This document shows, piece after piece, positions 8,375-16,851 of a DNA stretch of 64,000 nucleotides. Within the stretch, counting starts at the first letter, position 1. Every line of letters starts with the position of its first letter. The translations under genes were made by a program, and so were the position numbers. This DNA is from Pseudorhizobium endolithicum (lineage in GTDB: Bacteria > Pseudomonadota > Alphaproteobacteria > Rhizobiales > Rhizobiaceae), in contig NZ_CABFWF030000001.1 of assembly GCF_902153245.2 (NCBI RefSeq), positions 491,409 to 555,408 on the forward strand. The letters run 5' to 3'. Under the pieces are notes generated by a model. The model was given only the letters and a program-made list of their open reading frames with translations, was not told where the DNA came from and ran no database searches.

Positions 8375-8739
8375 TGATCCGCAGCAATGTGCCGAAGCGC
8401 GGTGACGTCTACTGGATCGACCCCAACCCCGTCGCCGGCCGCGAGATGAAGAACAGGCATCGCTATGTCGTCATCACGCCGCGAGAGATCAACGCGCTCG
8501 GCGTCTCCATGACAGTGCCCATAACGACGGGTGGAGCGTTCTCGCGCGACGTGGGCCTTGCCGTATCTGTGACTGGTCACGACACCACGGGCGTCGCCGT
8601 CTGCAATCAAGTCCGCAGCTTCGACATCCAGGCGCGAATACAGCAGCGGACGGCGCAGTACATCGAAACGCTGGACGAGGCCACGATGGCGGAAATCGTC
8701 ACCCGCGTCATGAGCGCCATCGAACCGGAGTCGGATTGA
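8374..8739 (+). CDS. mazF: Endoribonuclease toxin MazF/PemK family
   Basis: This 121-residue protein has MazF/PemK-family motifs in order: RGDVYWIDPNPVAGREMKN with the catalytic Arg and neighbouring basic residues, RYVVITP, and VAVCNQVRSFDI, which matches the DQVKS region of MazF. Family members cleave mRNA at short sequences and are neutralised by the upstream antitoxin. The gene is coupled to mazE and is complete, so the module should be functional. Which recognition sequence it cuts cannot be read from this. Confidence 0.88.
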   Translation: MIRSNVPKRGDVYWIDPNPVAGREMKNRHRYVVITPREINALGVSMTVPITTGGAFSRDVGLAVSVTGHDTTGVAVCNQVRSFDIQARIQQRTAQYIETLDEATMAEIVTRVMSAIEPESD

Positions 8740-9082
8740 GCAAGTTGCTCCGGGGATGTTTTCCACGCTCCCGCATTTTTTCCCTCTGGATCTTCAAAGA
8801 CTTGGCGCCCGCCGCTCTGCCCGCTCATCCCCGCTGCCGCATCCGCTGCCACAATGGCTGCGTCATCGGACGGGGATGCCGGGTCGCGAACCGGCTGCCC
8901 ACTTGGGTCAAGGCTCGGCGCCGATGATGGCTGTGAGGACTGCCGGATTTGCAGGAACGATTTCCGACAGAAACCACGGCCGGGGCAGGCGGAACGCCTG
9001 AAACACCAACCCCTTGTGCCACCGCCTGCCCTCTCCCCTTCCACCCGCGCGGAATTGTCCGGCGCGGGCGGCGTGCTGCGCG
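8740..9082. other. Intergenic stretch without a supportable gene
   Basis: These 343 bp separate convergent mazF and bacA. Reading frames exist on both strands, but they have no start context, recognisable motif or protein-like composition. I also see no clear hairpin terminator. Confidence 0.5.
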
Positions 9083-10360
9083 TTACGTCGGCCGGTCAGC
9101 CTCCAGTTCACCGCCGACGGCTTCCCGCTCCAGGTAATGCTGGTCGATCTCCGGCAGCGGCTCGTTGTCGATCGCCGCCTCGAAGGCGCGCAGGCGCTTG
9201 TAGATCGACAGAAGCTCGACGATCGTCGGCCAGGAGGACACCAGATACTGAAAGGATGACGTCACCTGGCCGAAGGCGCCGGAGATCTGGTTCAGCGCGC
9301 CAAGCGAGATCTTGCCGGCGATGATCGACGGCGCCAGGATCAGCAGCGAGAAGATGTTGTTGATCTGCAGGTAGAAGATGCGGGCGATGTTGAAATAGAG
9401 ATAGTGGAAGTAGAGCGTGAAATAGTTACGCCGCACATTGTCGAAGAGCTCCGCCACCGTCATCGGCTCGGCCCGATCCGCATGGTCCTCGCCATAGACG
9501 AGTTCCTTCCGGTAAGCGGCCTCGACGCGCTGGTTGCGGAATTCGAGCCCCGGCAGCTTAATGCCCACCAGTGCCAGGAAGACGGTGCCGAACAGCGACC
9601 AGAGGATGGCCGCCGTCACCAGCGGGTAAGGAACCGCGCCGACCAGCGGCAGTTCCGTAATGTTCTGCGACAGGCGCATCAGCACCGGCGTGAACGCTAT
9701 CAGCGTCATGATGGAATCGATGAAGCTGACGCCGAGGCCTTCCACAGTCGAGGAGAAGCGCATCGTATCTTCCTGCACGCGCTGGGAGGCCCCCTCGATA
9801 TGGCGCAGCTTCGGCCACTGCGCCATGTAGTATTCGTTCATCGCCGTGCGCCAGCGGAAGATGTAATGGCTGACGAAGAAGCGCGTCATGACCGCGACCG
9901 CCACCGCCACCATGGCGATCCCGAGAAAGATGGCGATCTGCCCGTAAAATTGCTCGGCCGTTACCGGCGCCGACTGCGATACCGCCTGCTGCACGAGGTC
10001 CCAGAACGGCCCGTACCAGTTGTTGATCGCAACGCTCACCTGAACCTGGAAATAGGTGGTGAAGAGGATGAGCGCAGAGCCGAGGACCGACCACATCTGC
10101 CAGCGATGCGGCCGGTACCAGAACCAGAAGGCCGCAAAGATCAGCGTCACCAGGGCGAAGTAGATGTAGAACCACAGGAAGGCGGGCGACCAGAAGGTGG
10201 ATATGCCGACCTCCGGCGCATCGTTGACGGGAACCGGCGGCATGCCGAACGAGGCGCCGAGGTCCTCGCCCATCGTGTACCAGAACACGATGGCGAGAAT
10301 GGACCATATGGCGGTCGACGTGAAGAAGAGCTTCGGCTGCGGGAAGAATGACTTGAACAC
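9083..10360 (-). CDS. bacA: Peptide transporter BacA (SbmA/BacA family)
   Basis: This 425-residue inner-membrane protein has the SbmA/BacA fold, an ABC-exporter-like transmembrane core without an ATPase domain, driven by the proton gradient. Family hallmarks are the start [53 protein letters not shown], and the strongly conserved [23 protein letters not shown]. Family members import proline-rich and nodule-specific cysteine-rich peptides, bleomycin and similar compounds. In Sinorhizobium BacA is needed for bacteroid survival in legume nodules, and in Brucella for chronic infection. There is no nucleotide-binding domain, so this is BacA rather than BclA. Confidence 0.92.
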   Translation of the reverse strand: MFKSFFPQPKLFFTSTAIWSILAIVFWYTMGEDLGASFGMPPVPVNDAPEVGISTFWSPAFLWFYIYFALVTLIFAAFWFWYRPHRWQMWSVLGSALILFTTYFQVQVSVAINNWYGPFWDLVQQAVSQSAPVTAEQFYGQIAIFLGIAMVAVAVAVMTRFFVSHYIFRWRTAMNEYYMAQWPKLRHIEGASQRVQEDTMRFSSTVEGLGVSFIDSIMTLIAFTPVLMRLSQNITELPLVGAVPYPLVTAAILWSLFGTVFLALVGIKLPGLEFRNQRVEAAYRKELVYGEDHADRAEPMTVAELFDNVRRNYFTLYFHYLYFNIARIFYLQINNIFSLLILAPSIIAGKISLGALNQISGAFGQVTSSFQYLVSSWPTIVELLSIYKRLRAFEAAIDNEPLPEIDQHYLEREAVGGELEADRPT

Positions 10361-10475
10361 GTTGGCAGGCTCGCTTCGCTTTGTTTGCTGTCAAGGGCCG
10401 TCTGTCTGGTGGCGGCAAACTAGGGCAGAACGATGGGAGCAGCAATGGCGCAAGCCCCTTCTTACGGAATTGTAA

Positions 10476-11657
10476 TCAGCCGCTTTCCTTCGGTCCCGCA
10501 AGCAGCGGCAGGACCAGTGCCCCCGAGAGCCCCAGGAGGGTTGCGGCAAGCACCGTCGGCAGGGTGAACGCGCCGCTGGCCTCCGCCAGCCACCCGGCCA
10601 CAAGCGGTCCGATGATCTGCCCGGTCCCGAAGGCGGCGGTCATCAGCGCAAGCGCCCGCCTTGGGCTGCGGGGCGCCAGCCGGCGTCCGATCTGCAGGCC
10701 GTAGGCCGTGACGGCCATGAAGGTCAGACCGAGGAAGAGACCGCCGACGAGCGCGCCGGCCGCCGGAGGGAGAAGCACAGAGCCCAGCACGCCTGCCGCC
10801 TCGGCGGCCACGCAGGCGGCATAGGTGGCGACGAGGCCGAAGCGGCGCACGAAGCCGCGCCAGACGACCAGCGACACCGCTGCTGCCATCCCCGTCACCA
10901 GCCAAGCCAGGAACTCGGTCGTGGTACCGGCCGATGCATTGCGCGCCATCGTCACGAGAAAGGTCGAGGTGATCACGTAGCCGAAGCCGAACAGGCCGTA
11001 GGACGCGGTCACCAGCACGAGCGGCCGATCCCAGGCGAGCGGCGGCTCGCGCATCGCGCCCTGCCCGGCGGTCGGGTGGGGCAGAAGCCGCAGGGCGAGC
11101 ATCACCAGCACGGCGGCGGCGATCGCACTGCCGGTCCACTCGTCCCGCCAGCCGTGCCCGGTGTCGCCGGCGACGAGGCCTATGACGAAGACCAGCGCCG
11201 AAGAGAGCGCGATGCCGAAGCCCACCCCGCCGAAATGGAGGATCTGCACCGCCTCGCTACGCGACGAATGCGCCAGCACGATGGAGGACGTGAAAACCAT
11301 GGCAAAGGCGCTCGCCAGACCGGCGAGGAACCGGACCAGGGTGAAGGCCGCCAGGCCATCGACGATCGCCATGGCCGCAAGCAGGATGACGGTCGAGAGG
11401 AGGCCGCCGATTGCCACCGTCCTCTCCCGACCGGCTGCCCAGCCGAAGGCGGCAAGCACGGCGCCGAGCAGATAGCCGGAGAAATTGGCGCCGGCGATCA
11501 GTCCGGCATCGGCGGCCGAAAGGGACGCTCCCTCTATCATTCCCGGCAGGATCGGCGTATAGACGAACCGTCCGAAACCCATCGCCGCCGCCATGGCGGA
11601 TCCGCCGGCAAGACCGGTCAAGATGGGCGAAGATAACGTCCGGGACGAGGAGGGCAT
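10476..11657 (-). CDS. MFS transporter, YbfB/YjiJ family
   Basis: This 393-residue protein has twelve predicted transmembrane helices. The family signature GFGRFVYTPILPGMIEGASLSAADAGLIAGANFSGYLLGA appears in the first two helices, and a basic cytoplasmic loop follows at AAGRERT. Such proteins are uncharacterised major-facilitator exporters or importers, and the substrate is unknown. It lies on the same strand as bacA but about 115 bp upstream of it, so a shared transcript is possible but not shown. Confidence 0.82.
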   Translation of the reverse strand: MPSSSRTLSSPILTGLAGGSAMAAAMGFGRFVYTPILPGMIEGASLSAADAGLIAGANFSGYLLGAVLAAFGWAAGRERTVAIGGLLSTVILLAAMAIVDGLAAFTLVRFLAGLASAFAMVFTSSIVLAHSSRSEAVQILHFGGVGFGIALSSALVFVIGLVAGDTGHGWRDEWTGSAIAAAVLVMLALRLLPHPTAGQGAMREPPLAWDRPLVLVTASYGLFGFGYVITSTFLVTMARNASAGTTTEFLAWLVTGMAAAVSLVVWRGFVRRFGLVATYAACVAAEAAGVLGSVLLPPAAGALVGGLFLGLTFMAVTAYGLQIGRRLAPRSPRRALALMTAAFGTGQIIGPLVAGWLAEASGAFTLPTVLAATLLGLSGALVLPLLAGPKESG

Positions 11658-12108
11658 GGCCTGCTTATCGCACTACCGTAGCCTCCCGGCAAACCAGCAG
11701 TTCTGGCGAACGATCTGCGCCGCTGATGGACCGTCACGCCCCTCCCCCCGCGACAGCAGACGGTTTTCCACAGGTCGCCTCCCTGCCCTGAAGCGACTAG
11801 TCCCATCCGTCCCGAACCGGGACATATCCGGCGCCCGCCGGCCGAATCCTGCGCCGCACGATTACCTTTTATTGACCTCGTCCAAGGAGTTCGGGACGGA
11901 CGGCGAACCTAAAGCGGCTTTCGGACTTAGACTCGGATAGTCGGTTGAGTCGGACAGGCGACATGAGGTTGCTGGTGTCGGGGTGGCGGGTCTTAAGGCC
12001 CGCCACCCACTCGCGACGGTGCGGGATCCTGTCGAAGCGTGCCCAATGATTGGGCCGCCCGCCGGGCGTCCGCACCACAATTCTCCCGCCTTGCCTCGGT
12101 AGCCGGAC
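11658..12108. other. 451-bp intergenic region with a strong hairpin
   Basis: No convincing gene is present. A minus-strand frame (11869-12078) encodes a 69-residue Arg/Ser/Pro-rich sequence that looks like translated repeat DNA rather than a protein. A GC-rich hairpin lies at 11981-12008, downstream of map. The promoter for the MFS gene should lie at the low-coordinate end. Confidence 0.45.
11981..12008 (-). terminator. GC-rich hairpin downstream of map
   Basis: GGGTGGCGGG (11981-11990) and CCCGCCACCC (11999-12008) pair perfectly around an 8-nt loop, about 100 bp after the map stop codon. There is no U-tract on either strand. It may act as a processing or protection structure, or as a weak terminator. 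Confidence 0.4.
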
Positions 12109-12864
12109 TCAGCTCGCAAGCGTCAGGATGATCGGCCCGTTTCTGGTCGCCACGATCGTGTGCTCGTACTGCACGGTCAGCGCTCGCGGTTCGCTGTAGA
12201 GCGTCCAGGGGTCGCCGTTGTCCCCATCCTCGGCCCAGTCAGCGCCGAGCGACAGGAAGGGCTCGACCGTGAAGACCAGCCCCTCCTCGATCATCCGCCT
12301 CTCCGTCGGGTCGGGCCAGGTCGGCACTTCCTTCGGTTCGTCGTGGAGCGTGAGCCCGATGCCGTGGCTGGAAAGGTTCTGGATCAGCGTGTAGCGGTTC
12401 TTCTTGGCAAACGCCCCGATGGCATTGCCGATACCGGCGAGCGGCCGCCCGGTCTTCACCTGCTGCAGGCCGGTCCAGAGTGCCCGGCGCCCGTCGCGGC
12501 AAAGCTTCTCCACCTGCCGCGTCACCGGCGGCACCGCATAGGAGGCGCCGGCATCGCCGAAGAAGCCGTCCTTCACGGCCGAGACGTCGATGTTGACGAG
12601 ATCGCCCGCCCGGATCACCCGCGCCCCGGGAATGCCATGGGCGACTTCCTCGTTGACGCTGATGCAGGTGGCGCCGGGAAACTTGTAGCAGAATTCCGGC
12701 GCCGACTGAGCGCCATTGTCCTCCAGCACCTTGCGGCCGATCCCATCGAGCTCGGCCGTGGTGATCCCCGGCTCCAGCGCCTTGGCCATGGTCTCTATCG
12801 CAACCGCGCAGAGGCGACCGACGTCCTTCAGCTTCTGCAGTTCTTCTTCAGTGGTAACGATCAT
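12109..12864 (-). CDS. map: Methionine aminopeptidase, type I
   Basis: The enzyme (251 residues from this start) removes the initiator methionine from nascent proteins. The dinuclear-metal ligands are visible: two Asp in VNIDVSAVKDGFFGDAG, His in SSHGIGLTLHDEP, Glu in VFTVEPFL and Glu in QYEHTIVAT. I chose the ATG at 12864 because type I enzymes usually begin near ITTEEELQKLK and this avoids overlapping the upstream gene. The ATG at 12900 (263 residues) would overlap the luciferase-like gene by 32 bp. Many rhizobia carry more than one map gene, so this may be a second copy. Confidence 0.88.
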   Translation of the reverse strand: MIVTTEEELQKLKDVGRLCAVAIETMAKALEPGITTAELDGIGRKVLEDNGAQSAPEFCYKFPGATCISVNEEVAHGIPGARVIRAGDLVNIDVSAVKDGFFGDAGASYAVPPVTRQVEKLCRDGRRALWTGLQQVKTGRPLAGIGNAIGAFAKKNRYTLIQNLSSHGIGLTLHDEPKEVPTWPDPTERRMIEEGLVFTVEPFLSLGADWAEDGDNGDPWTLYSEPRALTVQYEHTIVATRNGPIILTLAS

Positions 12865-12868
12865 TCCA

Positions 12869-13939
12869 TCATCCGGTTTTGGCGGCCGGTTTCGCGCCAT
12901 CCGCCGAGCCGGTCAATGCATTTCTGACGAGCGGGGCGACTTTCGTGCCGTAGAGCTCGATGCCGCGCATGATCTGGTCGTGCGGCATCAGCCCGATCGC
13001 CATCTGCAGGAGGAACCGGTCATTGCCGAACACCTTGTGGGCCGCGACGATCTTCTCCGCCACCAGTTCCGGATCGCCTACGAAGAGATTACCGGTCGGC
13101 CCGCGCGCCGCGTCGAAATGCGCGCGGTTCGTCGGCCCCCAACCGCGTTCTCGGCCGATGCGGTCCATCACCGCCGCCTGCGGCCCATAGAACTGATCCG
13201 CGGCAAGCTCCGTCGTATCCGCGATGAAGCCGTGGACGTTGATGCTGGTCTTCAGCATGGCGGGATCGGTCCCCGCCCGCCGCGCCGCCTCGCGATAGAG
13301 CTGGAAGAGCGGCGCGAAGCGCGGATACTCGCCGCCGATGATGGCAAGCGCCACCGGCAGGCCGAGCGCGCCTGCCCGCGCCACCGATTGCGGCGTGCCG
13401 CCCACGGCGATCCACAGCGGCAGCCTCTCCTGCAGCGGACGCGGATAGACGCCGCGGCCGTTGATCGGCGGCCGCAACTGCCCTTCCGACCACGTCACGA
13501 CTTCCTCGTCTCGGATCGCCATCAGCAGGTCGAGCTTCTCGGCGAACAACTGGTCGTAGTCGCCGAGGTCGTAGCCGAAGAGCGGGAAGGACTCGATGAA
13601 GGAACCGCGCCCCGCCATGATCTCCGCCCGGCCGTTCGAGATGAGGTCGAGCGTCGCGAACTGCTGGAACACCCGCACCGGCTCGTCGGAGGAGAGCACC
13701 GAAACGGCGCTGGTGAGCCGGATGTTCTTCGTCTTCACCGCCGCGGCCGCCAGCACCGTCGCCGGCGACGAGACCGCATAATCAGGCCGGTGGTGCTCGC
13801 CCAGCCCGAACACGTCGAGCCCGACCTGGTCGGCGAGTTCGATCTCCTCGATCAGGTTCTTCAGCCGCCGCGCCCCCTCCGCTCCCTTGTCGGCGGCATT
13901 GGGATCGACATCAGCAAAGGTATAGAGTCCGAGTTCCAT
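12869..13939 (-). CDS. LLM-class (luciferase-like) flavin-dependent oxidoreductase
   Basis: This 356-residue TIM-barrel protein belongs to the bacterial-luciferase-like monooxygenase family, using FMN or F420. Evident features are the N-terminal strand [27 protein letters not shown] near residues 44-59, [40 protein letters not shown], and [17 protein letters not shown]. The substrate is not predictable. It is transcribed toward map with only 4 bp between the chosen map start and its stop, suggesting a two-gene operon. Confidence 0.85.
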   Translation of the reverse strand: MELGLYTFADVDPNAADKGAEGARRLKNLIEEIELADQVGLDVFGLGEHHRPDYAVSSPATVLAAAAVKTKNIRLTSAVSVLSSDEPVRVFQQFATLDLISNGRAEIMAGRGSFIESFPLFGYDLGDYDQLFAEKLDLLMAIRDEEVVTWSEGQLRPPINGRGVYPRPLQERLPLWIAVGGTPQSVARAGALGLPVALAIIGGEYPRFAPLFQLYREAARRAGTDPAMLKTSINVHGFIADTTELAADQFYGPQAAVMDRIGRERGWGPTNRAHFDAARGPTGNLFVGDPELVAEKIVAAHKVFGNDRFLLQMAIGLMPHDQIMRGIELYGTKVAPLVRNALTGSADGAKPAAKTG

Positions 13940-14009
13940 GGGGCGGCATCCGTTCCTTCTGTCTGAAGGGGAGATAGAGATCAGACCGGCAACGGCAAAT
14001 GGGAATATC

Positions 14010-14026
14010 TCGAACGGTGCGTTCGA
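14010..14026. promoter_or_regulatory. Perfect palindrome upstream of the luciferase-like gene
   Basis: TCGAACG and CGTTCGA form a perfect dyad around GTG, about 70 bp upstream of the start at 13939. Size and position suit a TetR- or MarR-type operator, but no regulator gene is adjacent. Confidence 0.35.
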
Positions 14027-14082
14027 AGGAGTGGATAGCTGAGGCTTCCAATAATGGAACGAGAGAATGCCCGCAGAACTGA

Positions 14083-14123
14083 GGAACGGAAAAAGGAGAA
14101 CCTTCCGTTCCTTTCCTATTATT
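14083..14123 (-). terminator. Hairpin downstream of the AHSA1-domain gene
   Basis: GGAACGGAA (14083-14091) pairs with TTCCGTTCC (14103-14111), and an inner AAGG/CCTT extends the stem. It begins shortly after the stop codon of the minus-strand gene at 14135. The T-run lies inside the stem on that strand, while on the plus strand the tail is TTTCCTATTATT. The orientation is therefore uncertain. Confidence 0.4.
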
Positions 14124-14134
14124 CGATGGCCGCC

Positions 14135-14611
14135 TTACATCCGCGCAACGAGCGCCGCCAACTGGTCGGCCGCCTTGCCCCAGCCTTCGTGGAAACCCAT
14201 CTCCTCGTGGGTCTTCTTGTCCGCTTCGGTCCAGTGGAGCGCCTTGGCGGTGTAGCGCGTGCGCCCGCCCGGCAGTTCCTCCAGGAGCACGACCCCCACC
14301 ATGAAGGGCTTGCCGGTCGGCACCCAGCCTTCGGTGAAGGCGTCGGTGAAGACAAGCTTCTCATTCTCGACCAGCTCCAGATAGACACCCTCGTTCGGGA
14401 TGACCTCGCCGTTCGGCCCTTCCATGACGGTGTTGCAGCGCCCGCCTGCCCTGAGATCCAGATCGGCCTGCGTCACCTTCCAGGGCTCCGGGCAGAACCA
14501 CACCTTCATCAGCTCCGGCGTCGTCCAGGCCTTATAGATCTTCTCGCGCGGCGCATCGAATTCGCGCACCAGAACGAGTTCGTGGCCAGGTGTCTTGTTG
14601 GTCATGTCCAT
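14135..14611 (-). CDS. SRPBCC/AHSA1-domain protein
   Basis: This 158-residue protein has the START/Bet v1-like helix-grip fold of the AHSA1 family. It shows ELVLVREFDAPREKIYKAWTTPELMKVWFCPEPW at the N-terminus, DLRAGGRCNTVMEGP mid-protein, and the C-terminal helix EMGFHEGWGKAADQLAALV. Such proteins bind hydrophobic ligands, and their genes often sit near ECF sigma factors and YCII proteins, as here at 15.1-16.8 kb. The ATG at 14611 has GGAGGG 7 nt upstream; a TTG at 14617 is a less likely start. Confidence 0.85.
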   Translation of the reverse strand: MDMTNKTPGHELVLVREFDAPREKIYKAWTTPELMKVWFCPEPWKVTQADLDLRAGGRCNTVMEGPNGEVIPNEGVYLELVENEKLVFTDAFTEGWVPTGKPFMVGVVLLEELPGGRTRYTAKALHWTEADKKTHEEMGFHEGWGKAADQLAALVARM

Positions 14612-14781
14612 CTTCAATCCCTCCGATGATCTGATGATGCTTCAAGGACGGATGACGGTGGCGTTTGCCGACACGGCTGCCAGGTTATTCTCTCAGTGCC
14701 TGCATGTAAGAGACATTCTTCGTCCACCTTGACCATTTGTGGTTTGGATAGTCTCGGGTTAGATTATGGTGCCCTCTTGGT

Positions 14782-15102
14782 GTGAGTGAGGAACCCGTGT
14801 CGACAGAAACAGTCAGCCTCGAATTTCTCGCGAAGCAGGCAAAGCTCAACATGGACGAGTTACGTACCCTGCGGCGCGACCTGTCGGACATGATGCGTCT
14901 TCTGAACGCCAACTACGAGCTCACCAGACGGATCGAGCGGAGGGAGGGCGAACTCCGGGACGACCTCGAGCTGATGGTCAAGATGGAGCTTGGTGGCTCA
15001 CTCGCCAACATCCAGACAGCAATCGAAGGCTCTCTGTCGAGAATCGAAGACAAAGTGGGCGACGTCATTCAAAGAGTTGAAGTCCTCGAAAAGAAGCCAT
15101 GA
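14782..15102 (+). CDS. Small coiled-coil hypothetical protein
   Basis: This 106-residue protein is almost entirely helical, with heptad repeats (LEFLAKQAKLNMDELRTLRRDLSDMMRLL and IERREGELRDDLELMVKMELGG) and a C-terminal amphipathic helix ending in EKKP. Similar short coiled-coil proteins are common in rhizobia without assigned function. GTG codons at 14782 and 14797 are the candidate starts; both have weak ribosome sites (GAGGA precedes the second). It is convergent with the ECF sigma-factor gene. Confidence 0.6.
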   Translation: MSEEPVSTETVSLEFLAKQAKLNMDELRTLRRDLSDMMRLLNANYELTRRIERREGELRDDLELMVKMELGGSLANIQTAIEGSLSRIEDKVGDVIQRVEVLEKKP

Positions 15103-15143
15103 GCAGCAGATCGTCCGGTGCTGCGGGTTGAAGACGGCGAAGA

Positions 15144-16394
15144 TCACCCTACCGCCGCCTCTTCCTTCAGCTTGTCCAGTTCCTGCCGCACATGGGCGGC
15201 CTCCGCGGGCGAGCGGGCAAGGGAGATCGCCCGGCCGAAGGCCTCCCTCGCCTCCCTTGTCTCGCCTCTCTGGGCAAGCAGCGCGCCGCGCACGCCATGG
15301 AAGTAGAAATATCCGTCGAGCGCCTCCGCCAGCGGTTCCAGCATGGCGAGCGCCTCGGCAGGGCCGCGCAGCTTCGAAAAGGCGACGACTCGGTTGAGCG
15401 AGACGACCGGTGACGGATTGAGCTTTTCGAGAAGCTGGTAGAGGAGTTCGATTTCCTTCCAGTCCGTCGCCTCCGCCCTCTCGGCCCGGGCATGCAGCGC
15501 CGCGATTGCTGCCTGGACCTGGTATGGTCCTGGCTTGCGGTGGCGGATTGCCTTGTCGAGCAGCGCCAGTGCCTCGTCGATCTGCCCGCAGTCCCAGAGC
15601 GATCGGTCCTGATCCTCGAGCAGGATGATCTGTCCTTCCTGGTCGTGGCGCGCCTCGCGGCGGGAGTGCTGCAGCAGCATCAGCGCCGTCAGCCCCATAA
15701 TCTCCGGCTCCGCCGGGAAGATGCGCAGCAGCAGCCGCGAAAGCCGGATTGCCTCCTCACAAAGCGCCGCGACATCCGGATTGTTCATGCCCGCGGAGTA
15801 ACCCTCGTTGAAGACGAGGTAGATCATCGCCATGACCGGCGGCAGCCGCTCCGCCCTCTCGTTAGGGCTCGGCGCCTCGAAGGGCAGCCCGGCCTTCCCG
15901 ACACGCGCCTTGGCCCGGGTGATCCGCTGCTCCATGGCGCTTTCGGAGACAAGAAAGGCACGCGCGATCTGCGTCACGCTGATGCCGGAAACGATCCGGA
16001 GTGCCAGCGCGATCTGCTGCGTGGCCGGCAGGCCCGGATGGCAGCAGATGAACATCAGCCTGAGGATGTCGTCGCGGTAGTGCGAACTGTCCAGCCGCTC
16101 GGCCATGTCGGCTTCAGCGTCGGAAAGGTCGGACAGCACCTTCTCGTCCGGCAGAGCGGTATTGCGCGCCGTCTTACGGATCTGGTCCACACCGCTGTTG
16201 CGGCCGACGAAGATCAGCCATGCGGTCGGATCGCGCGGCGGCCCCTTGTCCGGCCAGGTACGGATTGCCCTCAGGCAGGCCTCCTGGAAGGCTTCCTCCG
16301 CCGTATCGAGGTCGCGGAAGTAGCGCAGCAGCGCGCCCATGGCCTGCGGCCGGGCGGCAGTGAGCGCAAGATCGATCCAGGCGGGATCCTTCAT
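15144..16394 (-). CDS. ECF42-type RNA polymerase sigma factor
   Basis: This 416-residue sigma factor has sigma-2 near residues 10-80 (AEEAFQEACLRAIRTWPDKGPPRDPTAWLIFVGRN) and sigma-4 near 105-165 (RIVSGISVTQIARAFLVSESAMEQRITRAKA). An unusually long C-terminal extension of about 240 residues carries TPR-like helices. That extension, and the paired upstream YCII/DGPF protein gene, are the marks of the ECF42 group. These lack a classical anti-sigma factor and are thought to be controlled through the extension. The ATG overlaps the stop codon of the YCII gene by 4 bp, so the two are translationally coupled. Confidence 0.88.
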   Translation of the reverse strand: MKDPAWIDLALTAARPQAMGALLRYFRDLDTAEEAFQEACLRAIRTWPDKGPPRDPTAWLIFVGRNSGVDQIRKTARNTALPDEKVLSDLSDAEADMAERLDSSHYRDDILRLMFICCHPGLPATQQIALALRIVSGISVTQIARAFLVSESAMEQRITRAKARVGKAGLPFEAPSPNERAERLPPVMAMIYLVFNEGYSAGMNNPDVAALCEEAIRLSRLLLRIFPAEPEIMGLTALMLLQHSRREARHDQEGQIILLEDQDRSLWDCGQIDEALALLDKAIRHRKPGPYQVQAAIAALHARAERAEATDWKEIELLYQLLEKLNPSPVVSLNRVVAFSKLRGPAEALAMLEPLAEALDGYFYFHGVRGALLAQRGETREAREAFGRAISLARSPAEAAHVRQELDKLKEEAAVG

Positions 16395-16765
16395 GTGGGC
16401 GAACTCCCCGGATGGAAGACGTAGAAGGGCCGGATTTCGTAGGATGTGGAGCCCGGATTGGCGGCCGACAGCTCCTTGGAGAAGGCGATCGCCTCATCCA
16501 GGCTCTCGACATCCACGGTGTAGAAACCGAGCAGCACCTCCTTCGTCTCGGCGAAGGGGCCGTCGACGACCAGCGGCTCGTCCCTGCCCTTGCGCACCGT
16601 CGTCGCTGCCGTCGTCGGCATCAGCCGCCCGGTCGGACCGAGCTTGCCCGCCCTCGCCAGCGGCTCCTGCACGGCCTGGAGACGTCCCATCACGGCCGCC
16701 TCTTCCTCCTTCGACCAGGCGAAGACCTTTTCCTCGTCGGCATAGCAGAGGATGGCATACAGCAT
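16391..16765 (-). CDS. YCII/DGPF-domain protein partnered with the ECF42 sigma factor
   Basis: This 124-residue protein has the YCII-related fold, with MLYAILCYADEE at the N-terminus, the namesake DGPF sequence in VVDGPFAETKEVLLGFYTVDVESLDEAIAF, and EIRPFYVF at the end. DGPF proteins are the constant genetic partners of ECF42 sigma factors and are often their targets. Their molecular activity is unknown. The start has AAGGAG at a 6-nt spacing. A longer frame upstream exists only because it is antisense to the BCCT transporter gene. Confidence 0.88.
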   Translation of the reverse strand: MLYAILCYADEEKVFAWSKEEEAAVMGRLQAVQEPLARAGKLGPTGRLMPTTAATTVRKGRDEPLVVDGPFAETKEVLLGFYTVDVESLDEAIAFSKELSAANPGSTSYEIRPFYVFHPGSSPT

Positions 16766-16851
16766 CGTGAACTCCTTCTCGCATGGAAGACGAAGGAGTA
16801 GCGCCCATGCAGACGGGACGCAGCAAAAAAATCTGCGGCCGGGAGCCTGCC

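Noticed and set aside
8607..9044. Possible minus-strand protein between mazF and bacA
   Set aside because: It overlaps the end of mazF, has no ribosome site and shows no recognisable family; its composition could arise by chance in this GC content.
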